Of a DNA stretch of 64,000 bases, positions 8,950 to 18,179 are shown piece by piece. Numbering within the stretch: position 1 is the first letter of the stretch; every line of letters begins with the position of its first letter. The stretch lies in contig JAEZZR010000001.1 of assembly GCA_023418505.1 (NCBI GenBank), forward strand, positions 62,001 to 126,000, written 5' to 3'. The DNA is from Actinomycetes bacterium (GTDB lineage: Bacteria > Actinomycetota > Actinomycetes > Mycobacteriales > Mycobacteriaceae). Made by a program: the position numbers and the translations under genes. The notes beneath the pieces are model-generated. The model searched no databases, was not told the DNA's origin, and was given only the letters and a program-made list of their open reading frames with translations.

Positions 8950-11900
8950 CTATGCATTTTCGCTGCGCGATGCCGCATCGAGCAATGCTTCCAACTCTAT
9001 CCTGTTGGGCAAAAATTCCTCCGCTGGCTGAACAGTACGTGCCCCGCCACCAAGGAACACGAACGCAGCATTAATGTCCGACACTGCTACCCCAGCATCA
9101 GCCTCACTTCCCAACTGCCCCGAGGCCAACTGATCCGCCAAAGCAATGCGATACAGCGCCAACTGCAAGCTGCGATACTGCATGTCTTTGCCCTTTAGAT
9201 CACGTGGCGCCCAGCCGGACTTCCAGTCCACTACCCACCACTGGCCATCGATCTGGAACACGGCATCAATACGCCCCACCACACGATGCTGGCCGATACT
9301 GACCTCAAACGGTAGCTCCACCGCAACGGGCTTCCGATCCGCCCACTCACTGTCCAAGAACGCCTGCTTCAGTGCTTCTACTTCTTCCGTTGCTTGCAGC
9401 GCACTGGCCTCTGCGGCGAGTTCCGGTAACTCGGTAGAGAATTCATCGGCGATCGAGAACAGTTCTTCGTCGTCAAGCAAAAGCGGATCCCCAAAGCGCT
9501 GCTCCAACCAATTGTGGAACGTGGTACCCCGGCGCGCGTACGCATTGGGTTTAAAAGGTACAGGACGTAGCTTACGACGGGCGAAGCCTGCTGGATCGTG
9601 CTGCAAACTGATGTACTCACTCGCGGATAGCGACGTCGGTGGCTGCACTTCGATGGCTTCGGTTAAACGATCGCGGTATTCATTAACCAACAACGAGGTT
9701 TCTGTGTCCCAGGTGGTGGAAATGTCTCCAGGGATGGGATCGAGGGTCTCCCCGTTTTCCTGCTCTTGCATCGCCTGCAGCACTGCTTGGGCTAGCGCGA
9801 TAGATTTTTCATCGCCATGGATGGCGCGCTTCGTGGGCCAGACAAGCTCTTCGGAAACGGACTCGAGCGTAGTAGCAGTCATAGTTGCAGCATCGCCGAC
9901 TGAACTATCGCTCAATAGGATGCGGTCTGCGGGTGAGGGAGCAGGAACAATACCTTCTGCTTCCGGATTCAGCCAGTACCCCACTTCTGCAGCGGAAGAT
10001 TTCACAGAGCGTACGAGGAATTCCGATGGCTGCTTCGGATTCGTTTTCCGCGCTGCCGGATCGGTACGCCAGCCAGGATCGTAGTCAGCATTGGCAGAAA
10101 GCAACAGCGTATCTGCACTGCGGGTGATCGCGACGTAAAACACTCGTCGGCTTTCGGCGGCGGTGAAGACTCGCAAGGATTCTTTGAATGCCTTGATCGC
10201 TTTGTTGGCCTCAGTCTGGTCTTCCATTGCACCGAAATCTAGTTCCGGCACACCATTGATTTCGGTGGGAATTTGGTGCACCGACGTCAAATAGGACTCA
10301 GTTGCTAAACCTTTAATTACCTCGCCAGCGGTCTTAGCATCGGCTCCTGGCACAGCTACAAGATCCCATTCCAAGCCCTTAGCTTTGTGCACCGTTAAAA
10401 TCTGCACCACGTTGCCACGGCGATGCACAGGATCACGTGATAAACCACGCTCGCTGTCTTTTGCGTATTCCAAGTACCCCAAGAATCGCTTTAAGTCCGA
10501 CCCATTCGCTTTGGCATAATCGGCTACTACCTGGGTAAAACGATCCAAGTTCACTAATCCAGCATGTCCATCTTGATACGAATCGATCTGAGCTTGGATA
10601 CGGATGCCAAAGATCTTTTCCACATCGGCAATCAGCTCGGGCAGGGCTTTGGTAAGGCTCCACCGGCGCAAGAAGCCTAGTTTCGCTGCTAATTCTTGAA
10701 TGCGCTGCGCACCTACTGAGGAATAGTTGGTAGCGCTGGAAACTTCGCCACCAGTTACCGCAGAATCTGCCACAGCAGAATCTGCCACGGTCGGATCTGC
10801 CACAGCTGGATCCGTGATAGCCGGATCCGCAATCGCATGTCCTAAACCAAAGTGTTGTTCGAGATAATTCGTGACGATCTGGTCTAAGCGTTCCTCCAAC
10901 GCTTCCCGTAATGCAGCCACGCTTTGATCTGTTGACGCACTGAAAACGCGTTTTTGCTGAACAGATCGATTGAGCTGCTTTACTCGTCGCGTAAGCGCTT
11001 CTAAATCCCGGCGCCCTAAATTCACATACGGGCTAGTGAGCACCCGCAAAGCGGCTTCATTGTCACCGGGATCTTGCAGCAGACGTAGCACCGCAGTTAC
11101 ATCTTGGATCTCAGGGGTAAGAAGGAGACCTTCCGAGGCTACGATCTCGGATGGGATTCCCTTAGCGGTCAGCGCCTTTTGCACTTCCGCTGCCTGGCTA
11201 TTCCTGCGCAGCAACACAGCTGCGGTAATTTCATTTCCCTGCTCTTTAGCTTCAGCAATACGGCTAGCAAACTCTTCGGCTATCCAGGTAAATTCATCAA
11301 CTTCTGTTGCGAAATACGAAGCCAATAGTTCACCAGTGCCTGCACCTTCGCGTGGCTCTAGTGCCTCTACGGTGCGCTGAGTTCCAACAAAAGCTTTCTC
11401 GGCTACTTGATTCGCCAGATGCAATACTTTCTCTGGGTTACGCCAGGAGGTCAATAGCTGTAGCTTCGGCGCTTCTTCGCCGTTGCTCTGCGGAAAATCT
11501 GTGGTGAACTGTTTTAGGTTCTCTTCCGTTGCACCCCGCCAACCATAAATGGACTGCATCGGGTCACCTACTGCCGTAACAGCGTTGCCCGCAAACAAAT
11601 CCCGCAGTAGTACCCGCTGACTGTGGCTGGTGTCCTGGTATTCGTCTAGCAGGATCACTTTGAATCGCTGGCGCTGTGCTTGGCCAATATGCGGATACTT
11701 CGAGACCATCACCGCAGCCTCTGCCAAACGCATCGCAAATGTTGATCCACCTAATTGGGCATAACGTTGCCGAAGTGGCTCGATCAGAGGCAAGACATTT
11801 AAGCGTTCGTTTTGAGTGTCGATGATTTTCAGCAGTTCCTTATTCATCGCTGACTGCTGCCTTTTACCTGGAGGCAACTGGGAAATTAAGTGAATCAGGC

Positions 11901-12507
11901 TCTTGGTCTGCTCGATTGCTTCCTGCACGTCGAACATGTTGGCTGCAATTTCTGCGTTTAACTTGATTAACAACGCAGCGAGCTTTTCCGGCTTTTGCTT
12001 CGATGCAATCGAAGATTCAGCCACTAAATCCATCGCGATTTGGAATTCCCGCGCACTGTCGAAATACTCCATATTCGGTTCCGTGGGCACCAGCAACCCG
12101 TATTCCTTCAGCAGATTGCCACCAAAAGAATCGTAGGTTGCCACCGTAGGTGCGATTACTTCCAAACTCGCCAGCACTTCTGGATCTGCTTGACGACGAA
12201 ATTCCTGCGCATTCGCCAGCGAGACTAGGCGCTGCCTGATACGCGTACCCAGCTCCCTAGCAGCCTTACGGGAAAATGTTAGGCCGAGGACTTGTTCTGG
12301 CCGAACATAGCCATTGGCTACGAGCCACACCACACGAGCGGCCATCGTCTCGGTTTTGCCTGCACCAGCTCCTGCAACTACCAGCGCGGGCTCCATAGGG
12401 TGACTAATTACGGCAGCCTGCTGGGCAGTTGGAGCAAATTTTTGTCCCATCATGGCAGCTAGTTGCTGTGGAGTGAACCGTGGGCTGTGCATAGTGCTGT
12501 TATCCAT
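8950..12507 (-). CDS. adnB: AdnB subunit of AdnAB helicase-nuclease
   Basis: Motor-nuclease subunit of the heterodimer that resects double-strand breaks in mycolate actinobacteria (RecBCD/AddAB counterpart). It has Walker A GAGAGKT near residue 45, DEYQDTS (motif II), GDPMQSIYGWRGA (III), TVHKAKGLEWD (V) and FYVAITRS (VI). A C-terminal PD-(D/E)xK nuclease carries VVDWKSG and a downstream QLALYR. It starts at ATG 12507 behind GGAGG and overlaps the end of adnA by 8 bases (ATGGATAA), so translation is probably coupled. At 1185 aa it is slightly long; part of the excess is a tandem-repeat insert near residues 558-582. Confidence 0.93.
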   Translation of the reverse strand: MDNSTMHSPRFTPQQLAAMMGQKFAPTAQQAAVISHPMEPALVVAGAGAGKTETMAARVVWLVANGYVRPEQVLGLTFSRKAARELGTRIRQRLVSLANAQEFRRQADPEVLASLEVIAPTVATYDSFGGNLLKEYGLLVPTEPNMEYFDSAREFQIAMDLVAESSIASKQKPEKLAALLIKLNAEIAANMFDVQEAIEQTKSLIHLISQLPPGKRQQSAMNKELLKIIDTQNERLNVLPLIEPLRQRYAQLGGSTFAMRLAEAAVMVSKYPHIGQAQRQRFKVILLDEYQDTSHSQRVLLRDLFAGNAVTAVGDPMQSIYGWRGATEENLKQFTTDFPQSNGEEAPKLQLLTSWRNPEKVLHLANQVAEKAFVGTQRTVEALEPREGAGTGELLASYFATEVDEFTWIAEEFASRIAEAKEQGNEITAAVLLRRNSQAAEVQKALTAKGIPSEIVASEGLLLTPEIQDVTAVLRLLQDPGDNEAALRVLTSPYVNLGRRDLEALTRRVKQLNRSVQQKRVFSASTDQSVAALREALEERLDQIVTNYLEQHFGLGHAIADPAITDPAVADPTVADSAVADSAVTGGEVSSATNYSSVGAQRIQELAAKLGFLRRWSLTKALPELIADVEKIFGIRIQAQIDSYQDGHAGLVNLDRFTQVVADYAKANGSDLKRFLGYLEYAKDSERGLSRDPVHRRGNVVQILTVHKAKGLEWDLVAVPGADAKTAGEVIKGLATESYLTSVHQIPTEINGVPELDFGAMEDQTEANKAIKAFKESLRVFTAAESRRVFYVAITRSADTLLLSANADYDPGWRTDPAARKTNPKQPSEFLVRSVKSSAAEVGYWLNPEAEGIVPAPSPADRILLSDSSVGDAATMTATTLESVSEELVWPTKRAIHGDEKSIALAQAVLQAMQEQENGETLDPIPGDISTTWDTETSLLVNEYRDRLTEAIEVQPPTSLSASEYISLQHDPAGFARRKLRPVPFKPNAYARRGTTFHNWLEQRFGDPLLLDDEELFSIADEFSTELPELAAEASALQATEEVEALKQAFLDSEWADRKPVAVELPFEVSIGQHRVVGRIDAVFQIDGQWWVVDWKSGWAPRDLKGKDMQYRSLQLALYRIALADQLASGQLGSEADAGVAVSDINAAFVFLGGGARTVQPAEEFLPNRIELEALLDAASRSENA
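10760..10834 (-). repeat. 15-nt tandem repeat inside adnB (5 units)
   Basis: Five in-frame 15-base units, such as GCAGAATCTGCCACA on the plus strand, encode a degenerate pentapeptide of the form A-D-P/S-A-V/I on the minus strand. The two central units differ by one base, while the outer units have diverged. It lies in a poorly conserved linker between helicase parts and looks like an expandable linker. Confidence 0.85.
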
Positions 12508-15500
12508 TGTTTTCCTCCGTAGCTGGGCAGGCTAGATTAAACACGCAGAATGAACATTCATCGTGCGGCCGTAATGGAATCTGAGGCCGGGCAATTTGGG
12601 CAGCTGCAGAACCAATGTTGTCTAACCACAGTTCGGAGTTTTCTTGAGTTAGCTCAGCTTGATAGCGAACCCCCATGCTGAGGCCTTCAGCTCGTGGGTA
12701 CACCAGCCTCGCGCCACTTGCTAGGGGTTCATCCAAATCTGGTTCGCCATTCGGAAACTCCAGGTGGGCTGGTAACTTACTGCGGTCTAGATGATTCAGC
12801 GCAATTTGATAAGACGCCAGCTGAGAATGTTCACTTGTCTTCTTCTCCGATGGCAAAGTCTTACCTGTTTTAATATCGACAACGTGCAATCCGCCGTCAG
12901 AGTCAAAAACTATTGCATCCACCCGGCCACGCAGTTGTACCGGCGGCGCAGAAGGAACCGTAACGTCGAATGGCATTTCGGATACTGAGACCTTGGTTTG
13001 GGTTGCCCAGCTTTCCCACTTTCCCAGAGCCTCGATCCATTCTGCAATTTCTGCATTGACGTAACTTTCCGGCTGCTCGCGGTAAATCTGCCGCAGTGCG
13101 TGGGCAAACAAGTCTTCTGCTTCTTCCACGGAAAGCTGCGTGGGCACAAATTCTGCAATCGTGTGAAACAACGAACCTAAGGTGAGCTGTTCGCCTTTAT
13201 CATCCTGGTTCATCACGTATTCCACTGGGCATTTCAGTGCCTTTTCCACACTTGAAGGGCTAAATCGAGCTGGAATCTCTTCTGAAATCTTCGGTTCTTC
13301 GTGCCATTCGGAGATCCCCCGAACGTGCCACCACTGATCCGGCCGTGCTGCAAGAATCCCAGCACGCGCCAACCGAGCTAGTTGCCATGCTGCTTGTTTC
13401 CGATGCACCGGAGTGGCATTTTCATTTGTTGCCGTGTGCCGCAATTCTGCAATTAAAGTTGGCTGCGAGAGCACTCGAGGACCTTCAGCCGGAGTGAAGT
13501 CCGATTCTTCCGTTATCTCGGCTTCAGCGGGGTCTTCTCCTAGAAAGATTTCTCGTGCGGGAACTCCTGCAGCTGCCAATTCGCGGATAAACACACTGGG
13601 TTCGCAATCGTCCGCTGGAGAATCCACCGCAGTGACAATCACGGCACGCTTTGCGCGCGAAATCGCCACAGAGAGCAAACGACGCTCATCGGCCAGCCGC
13701 TGCGACAGATAAGAAATTGGCTGGCCAGGGGTAATCCCGTTATCTAGGAACTCCACTAGCTGATCTTGATGCAGCAAGCTTCCCGTTAATCCGATATCTG
13801 GCCACTGACCATCTTGCACTCCAGTGACCGCAACGGTGTCATACTCATTGCCCAAAGAGCTATGCGCGCTGAGAATACGCACGGCTTCGCGAGGCACGCT
13901 GCGTCGGTCCCGCCTGCCCATCGCTAATTCTTGGCTTGCAACCGCATCAATAAATCCAGCTACGGTTAGCTGTGGGTCGTCCTCTACTAAATCGCCCGCG
14001 AAGTCAAATAGAGCCAGCACGGCGTCTAGATCGCGATCTGCCATCGCTCCATCAACGCCGCCACGCAGGGACATCGCAACTAAGTGTTCTGCCAAACCAG
14101 AGGCTTCCCAGACTGCCCATAAGGTTGCTTCCACGCCTTCGCTTAGCGATTGCCTGCCAGCGATAAGAACCTGCAATGGTTGCTGCAGAATCTGCCGCTC
14201 GCGTTGCGGTAACGAAGCTAAAAGTTCGGAGTCCTCTACCTGATCGCTGTTTTCCAGCAACTCGATAATCCGATCGAACGCCTGTCCCCCTGTTGGTGGA
14301 AAACGTTCTGGATCTTTCAGCTCTAGCCGGCGCACTGCCCGGATCAAACGATCGAAGGTAACTGGATCCGCTTTACCAAAGGATCCCAACAGGAATTCTT
14401 GCCAGCTACTTGATCGCATCGCCGTTTCTGCCGTTGCACCGTAGGCAACCAAAGGATCCTGATTAATCACCGCACTCAGCGCCAACATTAAGCCTGCAAC
14501 CAAGCGTTCTTCGCGCAGCACCATATCCGATGGGTCTATCTCGATTGGCACCCCTACCTGGGAAAGGTAGCGAGTCAACGCCGATTCTTTCGCCCCAGAG
14601 CGCACAATCACTGCCATATCGCTCCAGGGCACGCCTGCTTCGATATGCCGGCGACGCAGGAAGTCCGCTACCGACGCATACTCCGACGGCCTGGTGGGAT
14701 GCACCAATACCTGGCAACCGTGCTGAACCGATTGAGCAGCACCTTCCACCGCAGTATCTTCCACCGCAGCATCTTCCACCGCGCCGCTGCCATCGAAACT
14801 GCGCACTTGGCGGCGCTGCTGACTGCCCGGTAGTAGCCGGCCTAACGCCTGATAGGCAGACATGATCTCTGAAGTAGCGCGAAAAGAGGTATGGAGCTCG
14901 ATCGTATGCTCGCCGTCTGCAATCTGTTCCAAGAAACCAGTGCTGGCACCACGGAAGCGCAACACCATCTGATCCACATCCGCGGTAATAACCGTTAATT
15001 CGGCTGCTTCGGCGAGTGCTTTAAGGAAGGCACCTGCCTGTGGATCAACATGCTGAGCATCGTCGATAAGCAATAAAGAAATGCCTAGTTCAGATACCAA
15101 CTCTGGGTGGCTCCGCACCAACCCGGCAGCCTTGGTGACCAGCTCGGACGCGTTGAGGCTTTCAACGCCGGTCAGACGCATCGTCTGTTGGTATTCGACA
15201 ATAAACTTGCCGATCGCCACCCACTCTTCGCGGTGGTACTTCACTCCGAACTCCTGGAGCTGCTCACCGCTAACCCCGCGTTCGGCGCAACGCAACATCA
15301 CATCGCGGACATTGCGGGCAAACGCTGGCATCGACAGGGCTGGAACCAGGTGCGCTGGCCAATAAGCGCCATTTTGCTCCGCATGCCCGGCCAACAGGGT
15401 ACGCACCACCACATCCTGCTGCGCGCCGGTAGTCAAAGCCGGCGGTTCCCCAGAACGCTGCAGCTCAAAGTTACGCACCACCGCAAACGCCATCGAGTGA

Positions 15501-15931
15501 ATACCACGCACCATCGAACCCGCAGTAGCGGTAATTGAACCAGCAACATCCGCCTGGGCTAGGCGCTGAGCAAGTTCGTTGCGTACTCGACTGGCAGATT
15601 CTTTCGAATGGGTGAGCAACTGGATCTGGCGCGCTGGTCGCCCGGCGCGCATGTGCTCCACAGCTAGATCGACTAACAAACTGGTTTTGCCAGTGCCAGC
15701 CGAACCGAAAACCCGCCAGGCGCCAGTTGGCTTGTTCTCTGGGAACAATTGACGCACCGTTCCTGCCCAACGGCGCTGTGGCAGCTGGCGTTGCTTATCC
15801 TGGTGGGAGCCGCCGTCATTAGGCGCAGCAAGACGAATCTCTGGGACATCTAATTGCCCCAACAGCGATTTCAGATCATCGCCGCTCAAAGGGGGAAAAT
15901 CGAGAGCTAAGGGCTGTTCTGGGGTGGGCAT
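12500..15931 (-). CDS. adnA: AdnA subunit of AdnAB helicase-nuclease
   Basis: Partner of AdnB, transcribed first. The N-terminal motor has Walker A GSAGTGKTSLL near residue 77, LLIDDAQHVD (motif II), an ITADVDQMVLRFRGA region (III) and VAISRAKRAVIV (VI). The C-terminal nuclease shows VVDIKTGK. One Cys in LKCPVEYV and three in CSFCVFNLAC give the four-Cys pattern expected of an Fe-S clamped nuclease domain, as in AddB. Length 1143 aa. The start ATG 15931 lies 64 bases after the TIGR02569 gene. A Val/Ala/Glu repeat insert occurs near residue 390. Confidence 0.92.
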   Translation of the reverse strand: MPTPEQPLALDFPPLSGDDLKSLLGQLDVPEIRLAAPNDGGSHQDKQRQLPQRRWAGTVRQLFPENKPTGAWRVFGSAGTGKTSLLVDLAVEHMRAGRPARQIQLLTHSKESASRVRNELAQRLAQADVAGSITATAGSMVRGIHSMAFAVVRNFELQRSGEPPALTTGAQQDVVVRTLLAGHAEQNGAYWPAHLVPALSMPAFARNVRDVMLRCAERGVSGEQLQEFGVKYHREEWVAIGKFIVEYQQTMRLTGVESLNASELVTKAAGLVRSHPELVSELGISLLLIDDAQHVDPQAGAFLKALAEAAELTVITADVDQMVLRFRGASTGFLEQIADGEHTIELHTSFRATSEIMSAYQALGRLLPGSQQRRQVRSFDGSGAVEDAAVEDTAVEGAAQSVQHGCQVLVHPTRPSEYASVADFLRRRHIEAGVPWSDMAVIVRSGAKESALTRYLSQVGVPIEIDPSDMVLREERLVAGLMLALSAVINQDPLVAYGATAETAMRSSSWQEFLLGSFGKADPVTFDRLIRAVRRLELKDPERFPPTGGQAFDRIIELLENSDQVEDSELLASLPQRERQILQQPLQVLIAGRQSLSEGVEATLWAVWEASGLAEHLVAMSLRGGVDGAMADRDLDAVLALFDFAGDLVEDDPQLTVAGFIDAVASQELAMGRRDRRSVPREAVRILSAHSSLGNEYDTVAVTGVQDGQWPDIGLTGSLLHQDQLVEFLDNGITPGQPISYLSQRLADERRLLSVAISRAKRAVIVTAVDSPADDCEPSVFIRELAAAGVPAREIFLGEDPAEAEITEESDFTPAEGPRVLSQPTLIAELRHTATNENATPVHRKQAAWQLARLARAGILAARPDQWWHVRGISEWHEEPKISEEIPARFSPSSVEKALKCPVEYVMNQDDKGEQLTLGSLFHTIAEFVPTQLSVEEAEDLFAHALRQIYREQPESYVNAEIAEWIEALGKWESWATQTKVSVSEMPFDVTVPSAPPVQLRGRVDAIVFDSDGGLHVVDIKTGKTLPSEKKTSEHSQLASYQIALNHLDRSKLPAHLEFPNGEPDLDEPLASGARLVYPRAEGLSMGVRYQAELTQENSELWLDNIGSAAAQIARPQIPLRPHDECSFCVFNLACPATEENNG
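14741..14785 (-). repeat. 15-nt tandem repeat inside adnA (3 units)
   Basis: Three in-frame units of the type ATCTTCCACCGCAGC on the plus strand encode VEDAAVEDTAVEGAA on the minus strand. The unit length equals that of the adnB repeat but the sequence differs, so the two arose separately. Confidence 0.8.
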
Positions 15932-15995
15932 GTTTCCATTGTGACACAGCCCCCGGATTAATAATCGACCAGCAAAAGCGCAGCTAGTGGCTCGA

Positions 15996-16880
15996 TCACC
16001 GCTCTGCGAAAGCGGCTACCACCGTGGCCGCACGCGCTAGTCCACGCCACGCACTCACCTGGGCTGCTGGATGGACCGCATGTACCAGCAAGCGATAACA
16101 CATAGCTCGGACCACTAGCTCCGAAAAGTTCGGTACGTGGGAAAAGCGATGCAATACTTCTTGATCCGCTCCCATAAATGCCAGACCATCTACCGCTGCC
16201 AATGCAGCAGTCCAACCTGCTGGACGCCAGGAAGGCGTGATGTCGGTTAGAACCGGGGTGCTTAACCCGTCGTAAAGCAATTGTGAAGCAATGTCGGCGT
16301 GTACCAATTGCGCTGCAACTCCGGAAAGCGGGGAGCGAAGCTGTAGCAATTGCCCGCTGCGCTGCAATGCCTCTGCTGCATCAGGCGAAGGCACAGCCTG
16401 CGGATCCAGCAACCGACCAAGCACCTCGACGGACTGCGGTACCCAGGCGGCATGTTCGCAGGTAGCAAAAATACTGCGCATCGGATCGACCAAGAAATTT
16501 GGCCGCGGCATCTGGGCGCAAGCCTCATCGAAGGCCAAGGCGGTCACGATTGTTTCGTCCGCGCGTGGGCTTGGCGCACCGGGCGAAAACTCGCGCGCCT
16601 GCCACCCGGCCAGCACATGACGCCCATCGGTGGTACGAAGCGGGCGTGCCACCCGAACGCCGGGAATCGCCAAAGACTCGCGGATCTTCGCCGACCACGC
16701 CGCCTGCGCAGTATCGACCACCGGCGACAACACCACATCACCGAAACGCCAGCCGTAATCCCAGCACGCGCCGGCAGCCACGGCCTCGCCGCGCACTCCG
16801 AAAGCATCGCTGACATGCTTAGGAGGCATCGGAGTAGTGCCTTGCGCCGTGGATTTCACCTTCGCGTGGGAGGGATTCAT
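15996..16880 (-). CDS. TIGR02569 family protein (aminoglycoside phosphotransferase-like)
   Basis: Actinobacterial protein of unknown role distantly resembling APH/choline-kinase folds. It has an N-terminal PPKHVSDAFGV segment, a central helical part and LVHADIASQLLYD, which matches the HxD catalytic-loop position of APH kinases; the metal-binding DxD is not obvious (VLTDITP follows). The longest frame starts at 16919, but ATG 16880 (MNPSHAKVK) avoids overlapping the DUF3152 gene and follows TAGGCTGGG. The M. tuberculosis counterpart is Rv3205c. It is the third gene of a minus-strand run DUF3107-DUF3152-TIGR02569. A kinase function is only inferred. Confidence 0.75.
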   Translation of the reverse strand: MNPSHAKVKSTAQGTTPMPPKHVSDAFGVRGEAVAAGACWDYGWRFGDVVLSPVVDTAQAAWSAKIRESLAIPGVRVARPLRTTDGRHVLAGWQAREFSPGAPSPRADETIVTALAFDEACAQMPRPNFLVDPMRSIFATCEHAAWVPQSVEVLGRLLDPQAVPSPDAAEALQRSGQLLQLRSPLSGVAAQLVHADIASQLLYDGLSTPVLTDITPSWRPAGWTAALAAVDGLAFMGADQEVLHRFSHVPNFSELVVRAMCYRLLVHAVHPAAQVSAWRGLARAATVVAAFAER

Positions 16881-16891
16881 AATCGCCCAGC

Positions 16892-17878
16892 CTACCGATT
16901 CGCCTGCGGATACGGCCAAGGATTAGGCAAACAGGTAATGGAGTTATCGGGGTAGACACTTTCGGGATCGAAGTCGTGCAATACCGAATTCTTCACACCG
17001 ATAGTTTGCTGCATCATAATCGGCGCGAGTGCCCCTTCGCTTGGGCAAGGCACGTGATCGGCAAAACCGACGAAGTGCCCCATTTCATGGTTGATCACGT
17101 ATTGGCGGTAGCTGCCGATGTCGCCTTCGAAAGCGTAGCTGCCGCGGATCCAGCGGGCTTCGTTGATGATCACGCGATTAGGCTGACCGTTGGCGCCGCC
17201 CAGGTGGCACGAAGTTTTGATGTTGTTGCGCGCCCCGCACAATTGTTCCGCTAACGACGTAGAAGCTAATTGAATCACTACCTCGGGATCTTGGCCGGAG
17301 GCTACTGGTTCGAATGACCACTGCGGATTGCTCATCCAACTGCGCGGATCAGCTAAGGTAGCAGCGACTGAAGAGGCGAAGGATTCAGCTCCACCGAAGG
17401 CAGCGGCATCGATGGAGTCTTCGATAGCTACGGCGAACCGATAGGTGGTTTCGCCTTGCGATTCCTCTCGCGATTCCGATGGCACCGCGGGCTCCGCAAA
17501 GTACTCCCAGGCCTGCCGGGTTGCACTATTTAAATACGTAAAGTGGCCAGAACTTGTGGTGGTATAACGCCCGCCATCGGGCAGTTCGGCGGAAATCTCG
17601 TCCGCGAAGGCTACGGTGGCAGATGCTCCGTCGTCAGGCGCGCCACCCCCTGCAACCACGGCACCACCCGCAGCACCACCAGCGTCGCCAGCACTTCCGT
17701 CGCCAGCACCACCAGCACCAGGCACGGATTCTCCAGCGTCCCCACCCGCACCAGGGCGCGCTACCCCGGTGACCTCTACTACCAGCCCCAGCAGTAGCAG
17801 CACTACTACCGTGGGCATAGCAAACGCCCGCCATCCGAAGCGGCGGGCGAAACTGACGGCATTAAACGTTGAAGCCAA
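16892..17878 (-). CDS. DUF3152 membrane-anchored putative metzincin protease
   Basis: Predicted extracytoplasmic protein (Rv3207c type). An Arg-containing N-terminus and hydrophobic anchor MPTVVVLLLLGLVVEV are followed by a ~60-residue Gly/Ala-rich linker. The C-terminal DUF3152 domain contains HEMGHFVGFADH near residue 265, which fits the metzincin pattern HExxHxxGxxD with Asp as third ligand, as in snapalysin. Cys residues in CGARNNIKTSCH and VPCP may form disulfides. The frame begins with TTG 17878, overlapping DUF3107 by 17 bases; ATG 17818 would remove the basic pre-anchor residues, so it is less likely. Protease activity is inference. Confidence 0.8.
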   Translation of the reverse strand: MASTFNAVSFARRFGWRAFAMPTVVVLLLLGLVVEVTGVARPGAGGDAGESVPGAGGAGDGSAGDAGGAAGGAVVAGGGAPDDGASATVAFADEISAELPDGGRYTTTSSGHFTYLNSATRQAWEYFAEPAVPSESREESQGETTYRFAVAIEDSIDAAAFGGAESFASSVAATLADPRSWMSNPQWSFEPVASGQDPEVVIQLASTSLAEQLCGARNNIKTSCHLGGANGQPNRVIINEARWIRGSYAFEGDIGSYRQYVINHEMGHFVGFADHVPCPSEGALAPIMMQQTIGVKNSVLHDFDPESVYPDNSITCLPNPWPYPQANR

Positions 17879-18104
17879 CCTTGCGCTCAGCTTTCGACGA
17901 AGCCTGCACGTACGCCAGGGTGCTGCTGCGCAAGACGTAGCGTCGGCCGGCGCCGTCGGTTAGTTCCACAGAACCTGCTGCCTGTGGATCTGCTGCCAAT
18001 GCCTGCTGGAGCTTCTCGACGGCATCTTCGCCACCTACTACGTCGGAAATTGTCAGCTCACGCTGATTACCAGTAAAGCCAATCGTGATGTCCATGGGAA
18101 TCAT
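17862..18104 (-). CDS. DUF3107 family small protein
   Basis: About 80-aa cytosolic protein of unknown function found beside DUF3152 and rhlE in actinobacteria (Rv3208A/TB9.4 type). The family signature is visible as DITIGFTGNQRELTI at the start and RRYVLRSSTLAYVQ near the middle. AGGTGG lies 5 bases before ATG 18104 and 14 bases before ATG 18095 (MDITIGF), so either could be used. The gene diverges from rhlE and overlaps the following DUF3152 gene by 17 bases. Confidence 0.8.
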   Translation of the reverse strand: MIPMDITIGFTGNQRELTISDVVGGEDAVEKLQQALAADPQAAGSVELTDGAGRRYVLRSSTLAYVQASSKAERKVGFNV

Positions 18105-18179
18105 CATAACCACCTTGTGCCAAGTAGGATGACAACCACGGTTGCTTTCTATTTGCTTACCGCCATGTGAGGAGTTTTC

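Noticed and set aside
9146..10084. 312-codon Ser-rich plus-strand frame
   Set aside because: Antisense to adnB; the Ser and Arg richness is typical of reverse-strand reading of a GC-rich gene.
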